Assembly (NCBI RefSeq): GCF_002209485.1
Contig: NZ_NJIX01000004.1
Location: 372,001-436,000 of the forward strand
Source: Achromobacter sp. HZ34
GTDB taxonomy: Bacteria; Pseudomonadota; Gammaproteobacteria; Burkholderiales; Burkholderiaceae_B
Direction of reading: 5' to 3'
DNA: 64,000 nt
Shown here: positions 35,475-45,849 of the stretch, piece after piece
Layout: each line of letters begins with the position of its first letter
How positions within the stretch are numbered: position 1 is the stretch's first letter
Notes under the pieces: generated by a model
Database searches by the model: none
Seen by the model: only the letters and a program-made list of their open reading frames with translations
What the model was told of the DNA's origin: nothing
Program-made: the position numbers and the translations under genes

Positions 35475-35942
35475 TTACCGATCCGGCGCCAGGTACAGGC
35501 TTTCCTTGATCTCTTCCATCACCACATAGCTGCGCGACTCGGCCGAGTTGGGCAGCCGCCGCAGCATCTCGCCCAGCAGGTGGCGATAGGCCGACATCTC
35601 GCTCAGGCGCGCCTTGACCAGATAGTCGAAGTCGCCCGAGACCAGGTGGCACTCCATGATTTCGGGAATGTGCAGCAGCTCCTTGCGCACCTTCTCGAAT
35701 ACATCGCCGGACTTGGCCGACAGCTTGATCTCCAGGAACACCAGCAGGCCGCGCCCCAGCGCGTTGGGGTCGACCCGGGCGTGGTACCCGGTGATCACGC
35801 CCTCCCGTTCCAGCCGCCGCACGCGCTCCGTGCACGGCGTCGCCGACAGCCCCACCTGCTCGGCCAGTTCGGTCATGGACAGGCGCCCGAAGCGCTGCAG
35901 GATATCGAGGATTTTGAGGTCGGTGCGATCGAGTTCGCGCAT
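35475..35942 (-). CDS. Lrp/AsnC-family transcriptional regulator (DadR-like)
   Basis: A 155-residue Lrp-type protein: helix-turn-helix at residues 5-60 (LDRTDLKILDILQRFGRLSM, then ELAEQVGLSATPCTERVRRL) and a C-terminal amino-acid-binding ACT-like domain with VSGDFDYLVKA. It is divergent from dadA, and the shared 134-base region has matching sites; so it very likely controls dadA in response to alanine, as DadR and Lrp do. Its own start lies a few bases from a TTCACTG half site, which suggests autoregulation. Confidence 0.93.
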   Translation of the reverse strand: MRELDRTDLKILDILQRFGRLSMTELAEQVGLSATPCTERVRRLEREGVITGYHARVDPNALGRGLLVFLEIKLSAKSGDVFEKVRKELLHIPEIMECHLVSGDFDYLVKARLSEMSAYRHLLGEMLRRLPNSAESRSYVVMEEIKESLYLAPDR

Positions 35943-36007
35943 TTCACTGTCCAGGGCGTAAAAGTGACGTCGGTATCCCGGATATTACCCAGTAAGAGGC
36001 CTGATTT

Positions 36008-36022
36008 CAGTGAAATTCACTG
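36008..36022. promoter_or_regulatory. Lrp/DadR-type operator
   Basis: Perfect 15-bp palindrome CAGTGAAATTCACTG, centred 62 bases before dadA and just upstream of a possible -35 (TTGACT at 36024-36029). Its half site TTCACTG recurs at 35943-35949, next to the regulator start. Confidence 0.7.
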
Positions 36023-36076
36023 CTTGACTGTGCTTAGACTACACCTTTCTACTCCCTCTTTTCACGGTGTTCCGCT

Positions 36077-37366
36077 ATGCGTGTCCTGGTTCTCGGCGGT
36101 GGCGTCATAGGCACCACCACGGCCTACTACTTGTCGCGTCAAGGCGCGTCCGTCACCCTGATCGATCGCCAGGCCGGCGCGGCGCAGGAAACCAGCTACG
36201 GCAACGCCGGCCAGGTCTCGCCCGGCTATTCGACGCCGTGGGCCGCGCCCGGCATTCCGCTGAAGGCGCTCAAGTGGATGTTCCAGCGCCATGCGCCGCT
36301 GTCGATCCGCCCGGACTGGACGCTGGACCAGTTGCGCTGGATGGGGGCGATGCTGGCCAACTGCTCGCCGGAACGTTATGCCATCAACAAGGAGCGCATG
36401 TTGCGCCTGGCCGAATACAGCCGCGACTGCCTGCGCGCGCTGCGCCAGGAAGCCGGCATCCAGTACGAGCAGCGCACCGGCGGCACCCTGCAATTGTTCC
36501 GCGACGAATCCCAGATGCAGGCCGCGCGGCGCGACATCGCCGTGCTGGAAGAAAACCGGGTGCCCTATGAACTGCTGACCGCGGCTGACCTGCATCGGGC
36601 CGAGCCGGCGCTGGCCGCCGCCGCATCGCGCCTGGCCGGCGGCCTGCGGCTGCCCAATGACGAAACCGGCGACTGCCGCCTGTTCACCGTGCGCCTGGCG
36701 CAACTGGCCGAGCGCCAGGGTGTGCAATTCCGCTACAACGCCGAGGTCCGTGCCATCGAAGCGCGCGACGGCCGCATCGTCGGCGTCAAGGTCGACGATG
36801 AGATCCTGGAGGCCGACCGCTATGTGCTTGCCCTGGGCAGCTACAGCCCGGCGCTGCTCAAGCCGCTGGGCATCCACCTGCCGGTCTATCCGGTGAAAGG
36901 CTATTCGTTGACCATCCCCATCACGGACGCCGGCAAGGCGCCGGTTTCCACCGTGCTGGACGAAACCTACAAGGTGGCCGTGACGCGCTTCGACGACCGT
37001 ATCCGGGTGGGCGGCATGGCCGAACTGGGCGGCTTCGACTTGCGCCTGAATCCGCGCCGCCGGGAAACCCTGGAATTGGTGGTCAACGACCTCTATCCCG
37101 GCAGTGGCAATGTGGCGGCGGCCGAATTCTGGACCGGCTTGCGGCCGATGACGCCCGACAGCACGCCCGTGGTCGGCGCCACGCCCTTCCATAATCTCTT
37201 CTTGAATACCGGCCACGGCACCCTGGGTTGGACGATGTCCTGCGGGTCCGGCAAGCTGCTGTCCGACCTGATTACCGGCCAACCGCCGGCGATCTCCCTG
37301 TCCGGCCTGGATATTTCGCGCTACGGGGTGGCCCGCCAGGCGCCGGCGACCGCGGCACTGGCCTGA
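36077..37366 (+). CDS. dadA: D-amino acid dehydrogenase small subunit
   Basis: A 429-residue FAD enzyme of the inner-membrane face that oxidises D-alanine and other D-amino acids to 2-oxo acids and passes electrons to the respiratory chain. The start [20 protein letters not shown] is the dinucleotide-binding fold, followed by [20 protein letters not shown], a DadA hallmark, and near the end [20 protein letters not shown]. Divergent from the Lrp-type gene. Its last 46 bases overlap the convergent histidine kinase gene. No alanine racemase (dadX) follows here. Confidence 0.95.
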   Translation: MRVLVLGGGVIGTTTAYYLSRQGASVTLIDRQAGAAQETSYGNAGQVSPGYSTPWAAPGIPLKALKWMFQRHAPLSIRPDWTLDQLRWMGAMLANCSPERYAINKERMLRLAEYSRDCLRALRQEAGIQYEQRTGGTLQLFRDESQMQAARRDIAVLEENRVPYELLTAADLHRAEPALAAAASRLAGGLRLPNDETGDCRLFTVRLAQLAERQGVQFRYNAEVRAIEARDGRIVGVKVDDEILEADRYVLALGSYSPALLKPLGIHLPVYPVKGYSLTIPITDAGKAPVSTVLDETYKVAVTRFDDRIRVGGMAELGGFDLRLNPRRRETLELVVNDLYPGSGNVAAAEFWTGLRPMTPDSTPVVGATPFHNLFLNTGHGTLGWTMSCGSGKLLSDLITGQPPAISLSGLDISRYGVARQAPATAALA

Positions 37367-39339
37367 GCCCTGGCCACCGGCCGTCCTTGCAGCACCGCCA
37401 GCAAGGCGCTGGTGGAATAGGGCTTTTCCAGCAGTTCGAAGTCGCGCACGCCTTCTTCGGCCAGCACATGGCTGTAGCCGCTGGTCAGCACCACGCGCAA
37501 GCCGGGCCAGCGCTGGCGGATGGCGGCACCCAGCTCGATGCCGCTCATGGCCGGCATCACCACGTCCGAAAACACCAGGTCGAACGCGCCCTGCGCGCCG
37601 ATCAGTGTTTCCAGCGCGCGGGCGCCGTCCGTGGCCCAGGTCACTTCCACGCCCAGTTCGGTGAGTACATTGCTGGCGAAGCTGCCCACGGCTTCGTTGT
37701 CTTCCACCAGCAGGACCTTGCGTGCGACCAGCGGGGCATCGGTGGTGCCATGGCCATCGCCCTCGCTGGCGGTCGCGGGCAGGTCAGCACGGTCGGCCGG
37801 CTGCGCCCGCGGGAAATACAGCGTGAACGTGGTCCCCGCGCCCAGCTCCGTCTGCACGTCGACCTCGCCGCCTGACTGCTTGGCGAAGCCGTAGGCCTGG
37901 CTCAGTCCCAGGCCGGTGCCCTGGTTCACGCCCTTGGTGGTGAAGAAGGGCTCGAAGATACGTGACAGCAGCTCCGCCGGAATGCCGCTGCCGGTGTCCG
38001 TCACGCTGACCGCCACGTAAGCACCCAGCGCGCCCGCATGATTGCGCACCGCCGGCAGTGTGCCCGTGTTGCGCGCGGCGATGCGCAGCGTGCCACCGCG
38101 CGGCATCGCATCGCGCGCGTTGACCACCAGGTTCAGCACTGCCGTCTCGAACTGGCTGGGATCGGCGCGGATGTGGTCCAGCCCCTGCGGCAAATCGAAT
38201 TCGACCCGGATCGGCGACCCCACCGATGTCAGGATCAGGTGTTCCATACCGCTCAGGCGCTGCGTTACATCGAATATCTCCGGACGCAGCGGCTGCTTGC
38301 GGGCGAATGCCAGCAATTGGCGCGTCAATTCCCCGGCGCGCGCGGCGGTGTCGACAATCGCCGCCAGAAAGCGGTCACGCTTTTCCGGCGCCAGGTCGGG
38401 GCGGCGCAGCAGCTCGGCCGACGACCGGATCACCGTCAGCAGATTGTTGAAGTCGTGCGCCACGCCACCGGTGAGCCGGCCGATGGCTTCCATCTTCTGC
38501 GCCTGGTTCAGGGCGTCGCGGCTGCGGTCCAGTTCCAGCTGGGCCTCGCGCCGTTCCGTGACGTCGCGGGTGATCTTGGCATAGCCAAGGAAGTTGCCGT
38601 TCTCGTCATGGATGGGGTCGATCACCACCATTGCCCAGAAGCGCTCACCGCCTTTGCGCACGCGCCAGCCTTCGCGCTGGTACTTGCCTTTGGTGCGCGC
38701 GGTTTCCAGCGCGTGCCAGGGTTCGCCGCGCTCCCTGTCCTCTTCCGTGTAGAACATGGAAAAGTGGCGGCCGATCACTTCGGCTTCGCCATAACCCTTG
38801 ATGGTCTGCGCGCCGGTGTTCCAGTTGGTGATACAGCCGTCCGCATCCAGCATGTAGATGGCGTAGTCGCGCACGCCTTGCACCAGCAGGCGGAAGCGCT
38901 GTTCGCTGGCATAGAGCGCATCGCGCGCCGCCTTCTTGTCGCTGATGTCGCGCGTGACCTTGGCGTAGCCGATGATGCTGCCGTCGGGCGCGCGCACCGG
39001 GTCGATCACCACGCTGCACCAGAACCGGCTGCCGTCCTTGCGCACGCGCCAGCCCTCGGACTCGAAGCTGCCCGTCTCCGCGGCGATGCGCAAGGCCTTG
39101 GCAGGCCGGCCGCTGGCGCGATCTTCGTCGGTGTAGAAACGGGAGAAGTGCTGGCCGATGATCTCGCTGGCCGTATATCCCTTGAAACGCTCCGCGCCCG
39201 GGTTCCAGCTGCTGACGTAGCCGTTCGCGTCCAGCAGGTAGATGGCATAGTCGCGAATGGCATCGACCAGCAGCGTGGTGCGCTGGTCGTTGCTCAACTG
39301 CATGGCGGGGTTGCTCGGCGCGGGAACGTCTTGGGTCAT
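37321..39339 (-). CDS. PAS-PAS hybrid sensor histidine kinase with receiver domain
   Basis: A 672-residue cytoplasmic protein without membrane segments. Two PAS domains with PAC ends occupy about residues 20-140 and 145-270 (both contain RDYAIYxLDA and SxWNPGA/TNWNTGA), followed by a dimerisation helix with the phospho-acceptor in [11 protein letters not shown] (about 290), an ATPase domain with [11 protein letters not shown] and [18 protein letters not shown], and a C-terminal receiver with the Asp in LVFSDVVMP. The output partner is not encoded next to it. Ends inside dadA (tail-to-tail). Confidence 0.93.
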   Translation of the reverse strand: MTQDVPAPSNPAMQLSNDQRTTLLVDAIRDYAIYLLDANGYVSSWNPGAERFKGYTASEIIGQHFSRFYTDEDRASGRPAKALRIAAETGSFESEGWRVRKDGSRFWCSVVIDPVRAPDGSIIGYAKVTRDISDKKAARDALYASEQRFRLLVQGVRDYAIYMLDADGCITNWNTGAQTIKGYGEAEVIGRHFSMFYTEEDRERGEPWHALETARTKGKYQREGWRVRKGGERFWAMVVIDPIHDENGNFLGYAKITRDVTERREAQLELDRSRDALNQAQKMEAIGRLTGGVAHDFNNLLTVIRSSAELLRRPDLAPEKRDRFLAAIVDTAARAGELTRQLLAFARKQPLRPEIFDVTQRLSGMEHLILTSVGSPIRVEFDLPQGLDHIRADPSQFETAVLNLVVNARDAMPRGGTLRIAARNTGTLPAVRNHAGALGAYVAVSVTDTGSGIPAELLSRIFEPFFTTKGVNQGTGLGLSQAYGFAKQSGGEVDVQTELGAGTTFTLYFPRAQPADRADLPATASEGDGHGTTDAPLVARKVLLVEDNEAVGSFASNVLTELGVEVTWATDGARALETLIGAQGAFDLVFSDVVMPAMSGIELGAAIRQRWPGLRVVLTSGYSHVLAEEGVRDFELLEKPYSTSALLAVLQGRPVARAQASAAVAGAWRATP

Positions 39340-39550
39340 CGTCTTTCGGAAAGCGGCGGTTGCCGCTGCAAAGTCTAGCGTAAACCGGCGGCCTTGCCGT
39401 GCCGATCCAGGGTAATCCTGCGGTTTCGATGGAACTTTTCAAAAGATGGCAAATCTTCGGCTTTTTGCGCCTTTTCCAGGCTTCCCGCCTGGTTCAGAGT
39501 ATTCAGTCCTGTCGCGATCCGGGGCTCGCACCGTCCGGTGTTCCCTGCCG

Positions 39551-40453
39551 TCATGGCTGCGCGACCTTGCCGGCGATGTACTGGCGCAACCAGGCATGGC
39601 CGCTGTCATCCTGATAGCGTTCATGCCAGTACAGGCTCACCGACAGGGGCGGCAATTTCAGCGGTGGCTCCAGCAGCACCAGGCCAGTCTGCGCGGCGGC
39701 CGCGCGCGCGATGCTCAGGGGCATGGTCGAGATCAGGTCCGAGGCCGCCACTACATAGGGGCAGACCATATAGCTGGACAGGGTGGCCGCCACGGTCCGC
39801 TGGCGATTATTGCTGTGCAACAGCCGGTCGATGGCGCTGCTGAAGTAACCAGTATGGGCGGCCAGGTCCACATGGCCGTAGCGCAGGTACGCGTCCAGGT
39901 TCCAGCGCCGCCGCAGGCAGGGATGCTGTTCGCGCACGATGCAGACGGCCGGCTCCTCATAGAGGAAACGCGCGCGCAGGTTGGGTGAAGGGTCGGGGAA
40001 ATAGCCGGCCAGCAGTTCGACGTGATTGGTGTCCAGCATGCTCATGCCGTGCAGCAGCCGCGCCGGCATGACCCGCAGATGGATGTGCGGCGCGTCCTGC
40101 GCCAACCCCGGCAGCACGCGCGGCAGCAGAGTGAACTGCATATAGTCGGTGGCATACAGCGATACCGTGCGGGTCGAGCGGCGCGGATCGAATTCTTCCT
40201 GCTCGCCCGTGGCACGGCGCCAGCGTGCCAGCAGCGGCTGGAACTCCTGCAGCAGGGCCAGGCCTTGCGGGGTCGGTTGCCAGGCCGTGTTCTCGCGCAC
40301 CAGCAAGGGGTCGTTGAACAGTTTGCGCAGGCGCCCCAGCGCCGCGCTCATGGCCGGCTGGCTGATGCCCACCTGTTCGGCCGCGCGCGACACGCTGCGG
40401 CAGGTCATCAAGGCATCGAAGTGAACCAGCAGGTTGAGGTCGGGATGCTTCAT
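39551..40453 (-). CDS. LysR-family transcriptional regulator
   Basis: A 300-residue LysR protein, NahR/NodD-like subgroup. The DNA-binding part is MKHPDLNLLVHFDALMTCRS followed by AAEQVGISQPAMSAALGRLR. It is divergent from a Bug protein gene across 141 bases and so probably controls the Bug-hyuA-hyuB set. The rest is the effector-binding domain. A hydantoin-related or cyclic amide compound would fit as inducer, by context only. Confidence 0.93.
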   Translation of the reverse strand: MKHPDLNLLVHFDALMTCRSVSRAAEQVGISQPAMSAALGRLRKLFNDPLLVRENTAWQPTPQGLALLQEFQPLLARWRRATGEQEEFDPRRSTRTVSLYATDYMQFTLLPRVLPGLAQDAPHIHLRVMPARLLHGMSMLDTNHVELLAGYFPDPSPNLRARFLYEEPAVCIVREQHPCLRRRWNLDAYLRYGHVDLAAHTGYFSSAIDRLLHSNNRQRTVAATLSSYMVCPYVVAASDLISTMPLSIARAAAAQTGLVLLEPPLKLPPLSVSLYWHERYQDDSGHAWLRQYIAGKVAQP

Positions 40454-40594
40454 GCGCGGTAGACATAAATGACGTTTATGTGACTATAGATGCAAAAGGG
40501 AGACGGCTGGCGCGCCTGGATCCTAGGATGTTCCCGTAGCAAAAAAGCCGGGGCCGCCGTGGCCACCGTGTCACGACCTACAAGGGGAATACCG

Positions 40595-41578
40595 ATGAAT
40601 GCAGGATTTATCCGCAGATGTGGGGCAATCGCCGTCGGCGCCACCTTGGCGCTATCGGCCATGTCCGCCATGGCCGCCTGGCCCAATGACAAGATCATCC
40701 GCCTGGTGGTGCCCTTCGCCGCCGGCGGGTCGACCGACCTGGTCGCCCGCAAATTGGCCGAAGGCCTGAGCAAGCAGTTGAACGGCAATGTGATCGTGGA
40801 AAATCGCCCCGGCGCGGGCGGCACCGTAGGTACCGATTACGTCGCACGCCAGCCGGCCGACGGCTACACCATCCTGATGGGATCGGTCAGCACGCATGGC
40901 AGCGCGCCGTGTATCTACCCCAAGCTGCCCTATGACGCCGGCAAGGACTTCACCCCGCTGGCCGTCGTGGCGACCATTCCCAACGTCATCGTCATCAACA
41001 AGGACGTGCCGGCCAAGAATCTGCAGGAATTCGTCCAGTTGCTGAAGAAGGACCCGGAGAAATACACCTACGCGTCCAACGGTCCAGGCACCTCCAACCA
41101 CCTCGCATCGGCGCTGTTCACCAATACCGCCGGGGTCAAGATGACCCATGTTCCCTACCGTGGATCCGGCCCGGCCCTGATAGATCTGCTGGGCGGCCAG
41201 GTCAACATGATGATGGACGTGGTGATGACGTCCTACCCCTATATCAAGGAAGGCAAGATCCGCGCGTTGGCGGTGACGTCCTCGCAACGCAACAAGCTGC
41301 TGCCCGATGTGCCCACGGTCGCGGAGTCGGGCTACCCCGGCTTCGAAGCCATGGTCTGGTTCGGCATGCTGGCGCCCGCGCACCTGCCCACCGACATCCG
41401 CGACCGTCTCAGCAAGGCCATCGTGGATGTGCAAAATGGCCCCTCGCTCAAGCCCTATCTGGAAGAACAGGGCGCTGAAGTCTCCAGCATCTCCAACGAC
41501 GCTTTCGCCAGCATGATCAAGAGCGAAACCGAGAAGTGGTGCAAGGTCGTCAAGCAGGCCAACATCCGACTCGATTGA
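40595..41578 (+). CDS. Bug/TctC-type tripartite tricarboxylate receptor protein
   Basis: A 327-residue periplasmic binding protein; signal peptide ends near AMAA (residue 26) and the mature part starts WPNDKIIRLVVPFAAGGSTD. The ATG at 40595 follows AAGGGGAA; the open frame extends 35 codons upstream without a ribosome site. It is followed by hyuA and hyuB in the same direction (39-base gap), so it probably binds the substrate or an analogue of what those enzymes open. No tctA/tctB permease nearby. Confidence 0.93.
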   Translation: MNAGFIRRCGAIAVGATLALSAMSAMAAWPNDKIIRLVVPFAAGGSTDLVARKLAEGLSKQLNGNVIVENRPGAGGTVGTDYVARQPADGYTILMGSVSTHGSAPCIYPKLPYDAGKDFTPLAVVATIPNVIVINKDVPAKNLQEFVQLLKKDPEKYTYASNGPGTSNHLASALFTNTAGVKMTHVPYRGSGPALIDLLGGQVNMMMDVVMTSYPYIKEGKIRALAVTSSQRNKLLPDVPTVAESGYPGFEAMVWFGMLAPAHLPTDIRDRLSKAIVDVQNGPSLKPYLEEQGAEVSSISNDAFASMIKSETEKWCKVVKQANIRLD

Positions 41579-41617
41579 TTTCCCACACCGATATCCGCAA
41601 CCCAGGATGACAACGAT

Positions 41618-43699
41618 ATGTACCGCATCGGCATAGACGTCGGAGGCACGTTCACCGACTTCACCATGATCGACGAAAGCGCCGGTGAAGCAGGCGCCAC
41701 TGCTGGCCGCGCCTCAGCCGGCCACGTCCACTTCCACAAGGTCCCGTCGACGCCGCATGATCCTTCGCAGGCCATCGCCACCGGCATCGAAGGCATGTTG
41801 CGCGAACATGGTGTGCACCCCTCGCAGGTGGCGCATGTGGGCCACGGCACCACCGTGGCCACCAATCTGATCATCGAGCGCAAGGGCGCGGCGGTCGGCC
41901 TGATCACCACGCGCGGCTTCCGCGATGTGCTGGAGATCGGCCGCCAGACCCGGCCGCATTTGTATGACTACAGTGTCGGCAAGCCGCCGGTGGCGGTGCC
42001 GCGCCAGTTCCGTATCGAAGTGGGCGAGCGCATCGAAGCCAGCGGCCGCGTGCGCGAGGCGCTGGACGAAGCGGCGGTGCGTGAAGCCGCGCGCTATTTC
42101 GCCGAACAGGGCATCGGCGCGGTCACCATCTGCTTCCTCCATTCCTATCGCAATCCCGCGCACGAGCAGCGGGCCCGCCAGATCGTCGCCGAGGTAATGC
42201 CGGACGCCTATATCAGCCTGTCCAGCGAAGTGCTGCCGGAGTTCCGCGAGTACGAACGCCTGTCGACCACGGTGCTGAACGCCGCGGTGGGGCCGCGCAT
42301 GGCGCGCTATCTGGAATTGTTCCTGCAGCGCGTGCGCGAGCTGGGCATCGCCCATGAGCCGCACACGGTGCATTCGAACGGCGGCCTGATGTCGATCGCC
42401 AGCGTGCGCCAGTTCCCGGTGCGGACCTGCCTGTCCGGACCGGCCGCCGGCGTGGTCGGCGCGGCGGCAGTGGGTCGCGTCATCGGCAGCCCCAACCTGG
42501 TGACCTTCGACGTCGGCGGCACCAGCACCGACGTTTCCCTGATCTGCGACGGCAAGCCGCTGTTCACGTCGCATCGCCAGGTGGCCGGCTATCCGGTGAA
42601 AACGCCCATGGTCGATATCCATGTCATCGGCGCGGGCGGCGGCAGCATCGCCTGGATGGACGATGCCGGCGCGCTCAAGGTCGGCCCGCACAGTGCCGGC
42701 GCGGTGCCGGGGCCGGTGGGCTATGGCCGCGGTGGCGTCGAGCCGACCATCACCGATGCCGAGATCGCCTTGCAGCGCCTCAATCCCGTGTCCCTGCTCA
42801 ATGGCCGCATGCCTGTCTTCGCCAAGGAGGCGCGCGCCGTCATCGAGGAAAAAGTCGGCAAGCCGCTGGGCCTGGCCGTGGAGGCCGCGGCCGAAGGCAT
42901 CCTGCGTATCGCCACCGCCAACATGAGCCGTGCCATCCGCGCGGTGTCGACCGAACGCGGCCACGACCTGTCACGCTTCGCCCTGTTCGCCTTCGGCGGC
43001 GCGGGCCCGTTGCACGCGGTGGAAGTGGCGGAAGAATGCGGCATCCCGCGCGTCATCGTGCCGCAGGAGCCGGGCACCATGTGCGCACGCGGCATCCTGC
43101 TCAGCGACATTTCCTTCGACTTCGTGCGCAGCGAGATCACGCTGGCCAGGCCGGAAGGCTGGGCCAATGTCGCCACCATCTTCGATGCGCTGCGCGACCA
43201 GGCGCAAACCTGGCTGGCGAACGAAGGGGTGAGCGAAGCGCTGCGCGCCACGCACTGCGCCATCGACGCGCGCTACGAAGGGCAGAACTTCGAAGTGCAG
43301 GTGCCACTGGACGACATCGGCCCCGACGGCCTGGCGGCCTTCATCGCCGCGTTCGGCCAGGCGCATGAGCGCGAGTACGGCTATACCGTGGACGACCGTG
43401 CCATCCAGATCATCAACTGCCGCGTCCAGGCGGTAGGGCAGGTCATCAAGGCGCCGCTGGCGCCGCGCCACGTCGAGGGCACGGTGGAAGGCGCCCGCAT
43501 CGGCGCGCGTTCCAGCTACTTCGGCCCCACGCACGGCTGGGTCGAAACGCCTGTGTTCGACCGCAATCGCCTGCCCACCGGTGTCGCCTTCCACGGCCCG
43601 GCCCTGGTCGAGGAAATGAGTTCCACCACGATCATCGGCGTCGGCCATCATGCCATCGTCGATGACTACGGCAACCTGATCATCACCCTGCGAGGCTAG
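41618..43699 (+). CDS. hyuA: Hydantoinase/oxoprolinase family protein, A subunit
   Basis: A 693-residue ATP-dependent subunit of the hydantoinase/oxoprolinase/acetone-carboxylase superfamily. It begins YRIGIDVGGTFTDFTMID, the phosphate-1 motif of the ASKHA fold, with GHGTTVATNLIIERKGA, VTFDVGGTSTDVSLI and FALFAFGGAGPLHA later. With HyuB it opens cyclic amides such as hydantoins or 5-oxoproline by ATP hydrolysis. The symbol is the family name; the true substrate is not predictable. hyuB follows after 3 bases. Confidence 0.9.
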   Translation: MYRIGIDVGGTFTDFTMIDESAGEAGATAGRASAGHVHFHKVPSTPHDPSQAIATGIEGMLREHGVHPSQVAHVGHGTTVATNLIIERKGAAVGLITTRGFRDVLEIGRQTRPHLYDYSVGKPPVAVPRQFRIEVGERIEASGRVREALDEAAVREAARYFAEQGIGAVTICFLHSYRNPAHEQRARQIVAEVMPDAYISLSSEVLPEFREYERLSTTVLNAAVGPRMARYLELFLQRVRELGIAHEPHTVHSNGGLMSIASVRQFPVRTCLSGPAAGVVGAAAVGRVIGSPNLVTFDVGGTSTDVSLICDGKPLFTSHRQVAGYPVKTPMVDIHVIGAGGGSIAWMDDAGALKVGPHSAGAVPGPVGYGRGGVEPTITDAEIALQRLNPVSLLNGRMPVFAKEARAVIEEKVGKPLGLAVEAAAEGILRIATANMSRAIRAVSTERGHDLSRFALFAFGGAGPLHAVEVAEECGIPRVIVPQEPGTMCARGILLSDISFDFVRSEITLARPEGWANVATIFDALRDQAQTWLANEGVSEALRATHCAIDARYEGQNFEVQVPLDDIGPDGLAAFIAAFGQAHEREYGYTVDDRAIQIINCRVQAVGQVIKAPLAPRHVEGTVEGARIGARSSYFGPTHGWVETPVFDRNRLPTGVAFHGPALVEEMSSTTIIGVGHHAIVDDYGNLIITLRG

Positions 43700-43702
43700 G
43701 AC

Positions 43703-45460
43703 ATGACCGAGATCCAACGCACTGACGACGATCTGGCCGATCCTATCGGCATGGAAGTCTTCTGCAACCGGCTGCTGTCGATTACGGAAGACATGAACAA
43801 CACCCTGGTGCGGGCATCGTTCTCCACCAACATCAAGGAACGCAAGGATTGCTCGGTGGCGCTGTTCGACGCCGCCGGCCGGCTGGTGGCGCAGGGCACG
43901 CAGATTCCCCTGCACCTGGGTTCACTGGACGGCGCCATGCGCGCCATCCTGACGCACTTCCCGGTGGAGAAAATCGTCGATGGCGATATCTTCATCTGCA
44001 ACGATCCCTACCTGGCCAACGGCAGCCACCTGCCGGACATCAACATCGTCACGCCGGTGTTCTGGGAAGGCACGCTGCGCTTCTTCGCGGCCAATATCGC
44101 CCACCATTCGGACGTCGGCGGCCCCGTGCCGGGCTCGATCGCGGGCGGCCTGGGTTCCATCTTCGCCGAAGGGATCCGCATTCCAGTGAGCCGCATCGCG
44201 CGGGCCGGCCAGATCGACGAAGACCTGCTGAACCTGATCTGCGCCAACACGCGCGATCCGGAAGAGCGCCTGCTCGACCTGCGGGTGCAGATGGCCACCA
44301 ATCGCCGCGGTGCCGCCGCGGTACAGGGCTTGATTCGCCAGATGGGCCTGGACGCCGTGCTGCGGTCGGTGGACGACGTCATCCGCTATACGCGCCGCCG
44401 TCTGCTCAATCGCATCGCTGAGTTGAAGCAGGGCAGTTATACCTTCCACAGCGACCTGGACGATGACGGCATGGGCGGCGATCCCGTGCGCATCCAGGTC
44501 ACGCTGACGGTGCGTCCGCAGGGCCTGCATTTCGATTTCACCGGGTCGGGCAAGCAGGCGCGCGGCGCCATGAACCTGCCGGTGAACGCCTTGCGCGCGT
44601 CCGTGTATTACGCGGTCAAGGCCTTGCTGGACCCGGACATCGCGCCCAATGCGGGCCTGTTCGAGCCGATTACGGTGGAAGCGCCCCTGGGTACCATCAC
44701 CAATCCGGAACATCCTGCTGCCGTGGGGGCGCGGTCGATTACCGCGCAGAAGGTGGCGGGCGCCATCTTCGGTGCCTTCCGTGGCCTGTTGCCGCCGGAA
44801 AAAATCATGGCGTCGGGCAATGATTGCTGCCCGGCCATCGTGTTCTCCGGCAAATGGAGCACGCGGCCGGGCGAGTTCGTCTATCTGGAAACGCTGGGCG
44901 GCGGTGCCGGCGCGCGCTACGACAGCGACGGCATGGATGCCATCCACGTGCATATGACCAACACCTCGAACCTGCCGGTGGAGGCGCTGGAAAACGAGTA
45001 TCCACTGTTGATGGACGAGTATTCGCTGATTGCCGATTCGGGCGGCGCGGGGCGCACGCGCGGCGGCATGTCCATCGCCAAGCAGATCCGCGCCCTGGTG
45101 CCGGGCATCGTGTTCTCCGCCCGGTCGGACAGCCATACCGTGGGCGTGGCGACTGGCGTGGACGGTGGCGCCGATGGCCGGCGCGCGCGGCTGTTGCGCA
45201 ACTTCGGCACGGCGCGGCAGGAGGAGCTGTTTTCCAAGACCGCCAACATCACGTTGCAGGCCGATGAGAGCGTGCGTATCGAAACGCCTGGGGGCGGCGG
45301 CTATGGTGCGCCGGCGGCACGCGCCGACCGCGCCCTGCAGCGCGACCTGCTCGACGGCAAGGTCACGCTGGCCGCGGCGCAGTCTGCTTATGGCGCCAGC
45401 GTCGACGCCCTGGCGGCCGTCGCCGGTCCGGCCATCAAGCCGGCGGGTGGCAAGGGTTAA
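43703..45460 (+). CDS. hyuB: Hydantoinase/oxoprolinase family protein, B subunit
   Basis: A 585-residue partner of the A subunit. Conserved blocks include DPIGMEVFCNRLLSITEDMN, LVRASFSTNIKERKDCSVAL, DIFICNDPYLANGSHLPDIN and NIAHHSDVGGPVPGS (metal-binding residues Asp, His) and near the end IETPGGGGYG. Length is typical of HyuB/OplB B domains. It ends in a 4-base overlap with the convergent cupin gene. Confidence 0.93.
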   Translation: MTEIQRTDDDLADPIGMEVFCNRLLSITEDMNNTLVRASFSTNIKERKDCSVALFDAAGRLVAQGTQIPLHLGSLDGAMRAILTHFPVEKIVDGDIFICNDPYLANGSHLPDINIVTPVFWEGTLRFFAANIAHHSDVGGPVPGSIAGGLGSIFAEGIRIPVSRIARAGQIDEDLLNLICANTRDPEERLLDLRVQMATNRRGAAAVQGLIRQMGLDAVLRSVDDVIRYTRRRLLNRIAELKQGSYTFHSDLDDDGMGGDPVRIQVTLTVRPQGLHFDFTGSGKQARGAMNLPVNALRASVYYAVKALLDPDIAPNAGLFEPITVEAPLGTITNPEHPAAVGARSITAQKVAGAIFGAFRGLLPPEKIMASGNDCCPAIVFSGKWSTRPGEFVYLETLGGGAGARYDSDGMDAIHVHMTNTSNLPVEALENEYPLLMDEYSLIADSGGAGRTRGGMSIAKQIRALVPGIVFSARSDSHTVGVATGVDGGADGRRARLLRNFGTARQEELFSKTANITLQADESVRIETPGGGGYGAPAARADRALQRDLLDGKVTLAAAQSAYGASVDALAAVAGPAIKPAGGKG

Positions 45461-45786
45461 TCGACGATGAACAGCTTGGCGCCGCCTTCCGTCGAAGAGC
45501 GGTGCGCTTCCGCCTGGTCGGCTACCTGGTAGCTCATGCCCGGCAGCAGCGTGAAGCGGCGGCCGTCTTCCAGTTCCGTATCCAGGCGCCCCTCCAGGCA
45601 CAGCAGAATATGGCCCTTGCTGCACCAGTGGTCGGCCAGGTAGCCGGGGGTGTACTCCACCATGCGCACGCGGATGTCGCCGAACTGGCGCGTGCGCCAT
45701 AGCGCATGGCCGGTGTCGCCGGCATGCCGGGTGGGGTCGATGGTGGACCAATCGGTGGTGCCGAAGGGGATGTTGCTGATCTGCAT
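45457..45786 (-). CDS. DHCW-motif cupin-fold protein
   Basis: A 109-residue single-domain cupin. The metal-binding line is VEYTPGYLADHWCSKGHILL, matching the DHxCxKGH pattern that names this group, followed by GRLDTELEDGR. Function unknown; such proteins often are sugar- or carboxylate-binding isomerases or sensors. It overlaps the end of hyuB by 4 bases on the other strand, so it is not in the same transcript. Confidence 0.85.
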   Translation of the reverse strand: MQISNIPFGTTDWSTIDPTRHAGDTGHALWRTRQFGDIRVRMVEYTPGYLADHWCSKGHILLCLEGRLDTELEDGRRFTLLPGMSYQVADQAEAHRSSTEGGAKLFIVD

Positions 45787-45849
45787 GCCTGTTTCTCTAA
45801 GGGTTCGGTGATCGTCGAGCGGTGACCGTTCACCAGCGATTCGTCTTCG

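Noticed and set aside
41085-41110. tRNA or rRNA genes
   Set aside because: No cloverleaf or rRNA-like sequence was seen on reading both strands of the intergenic regions.
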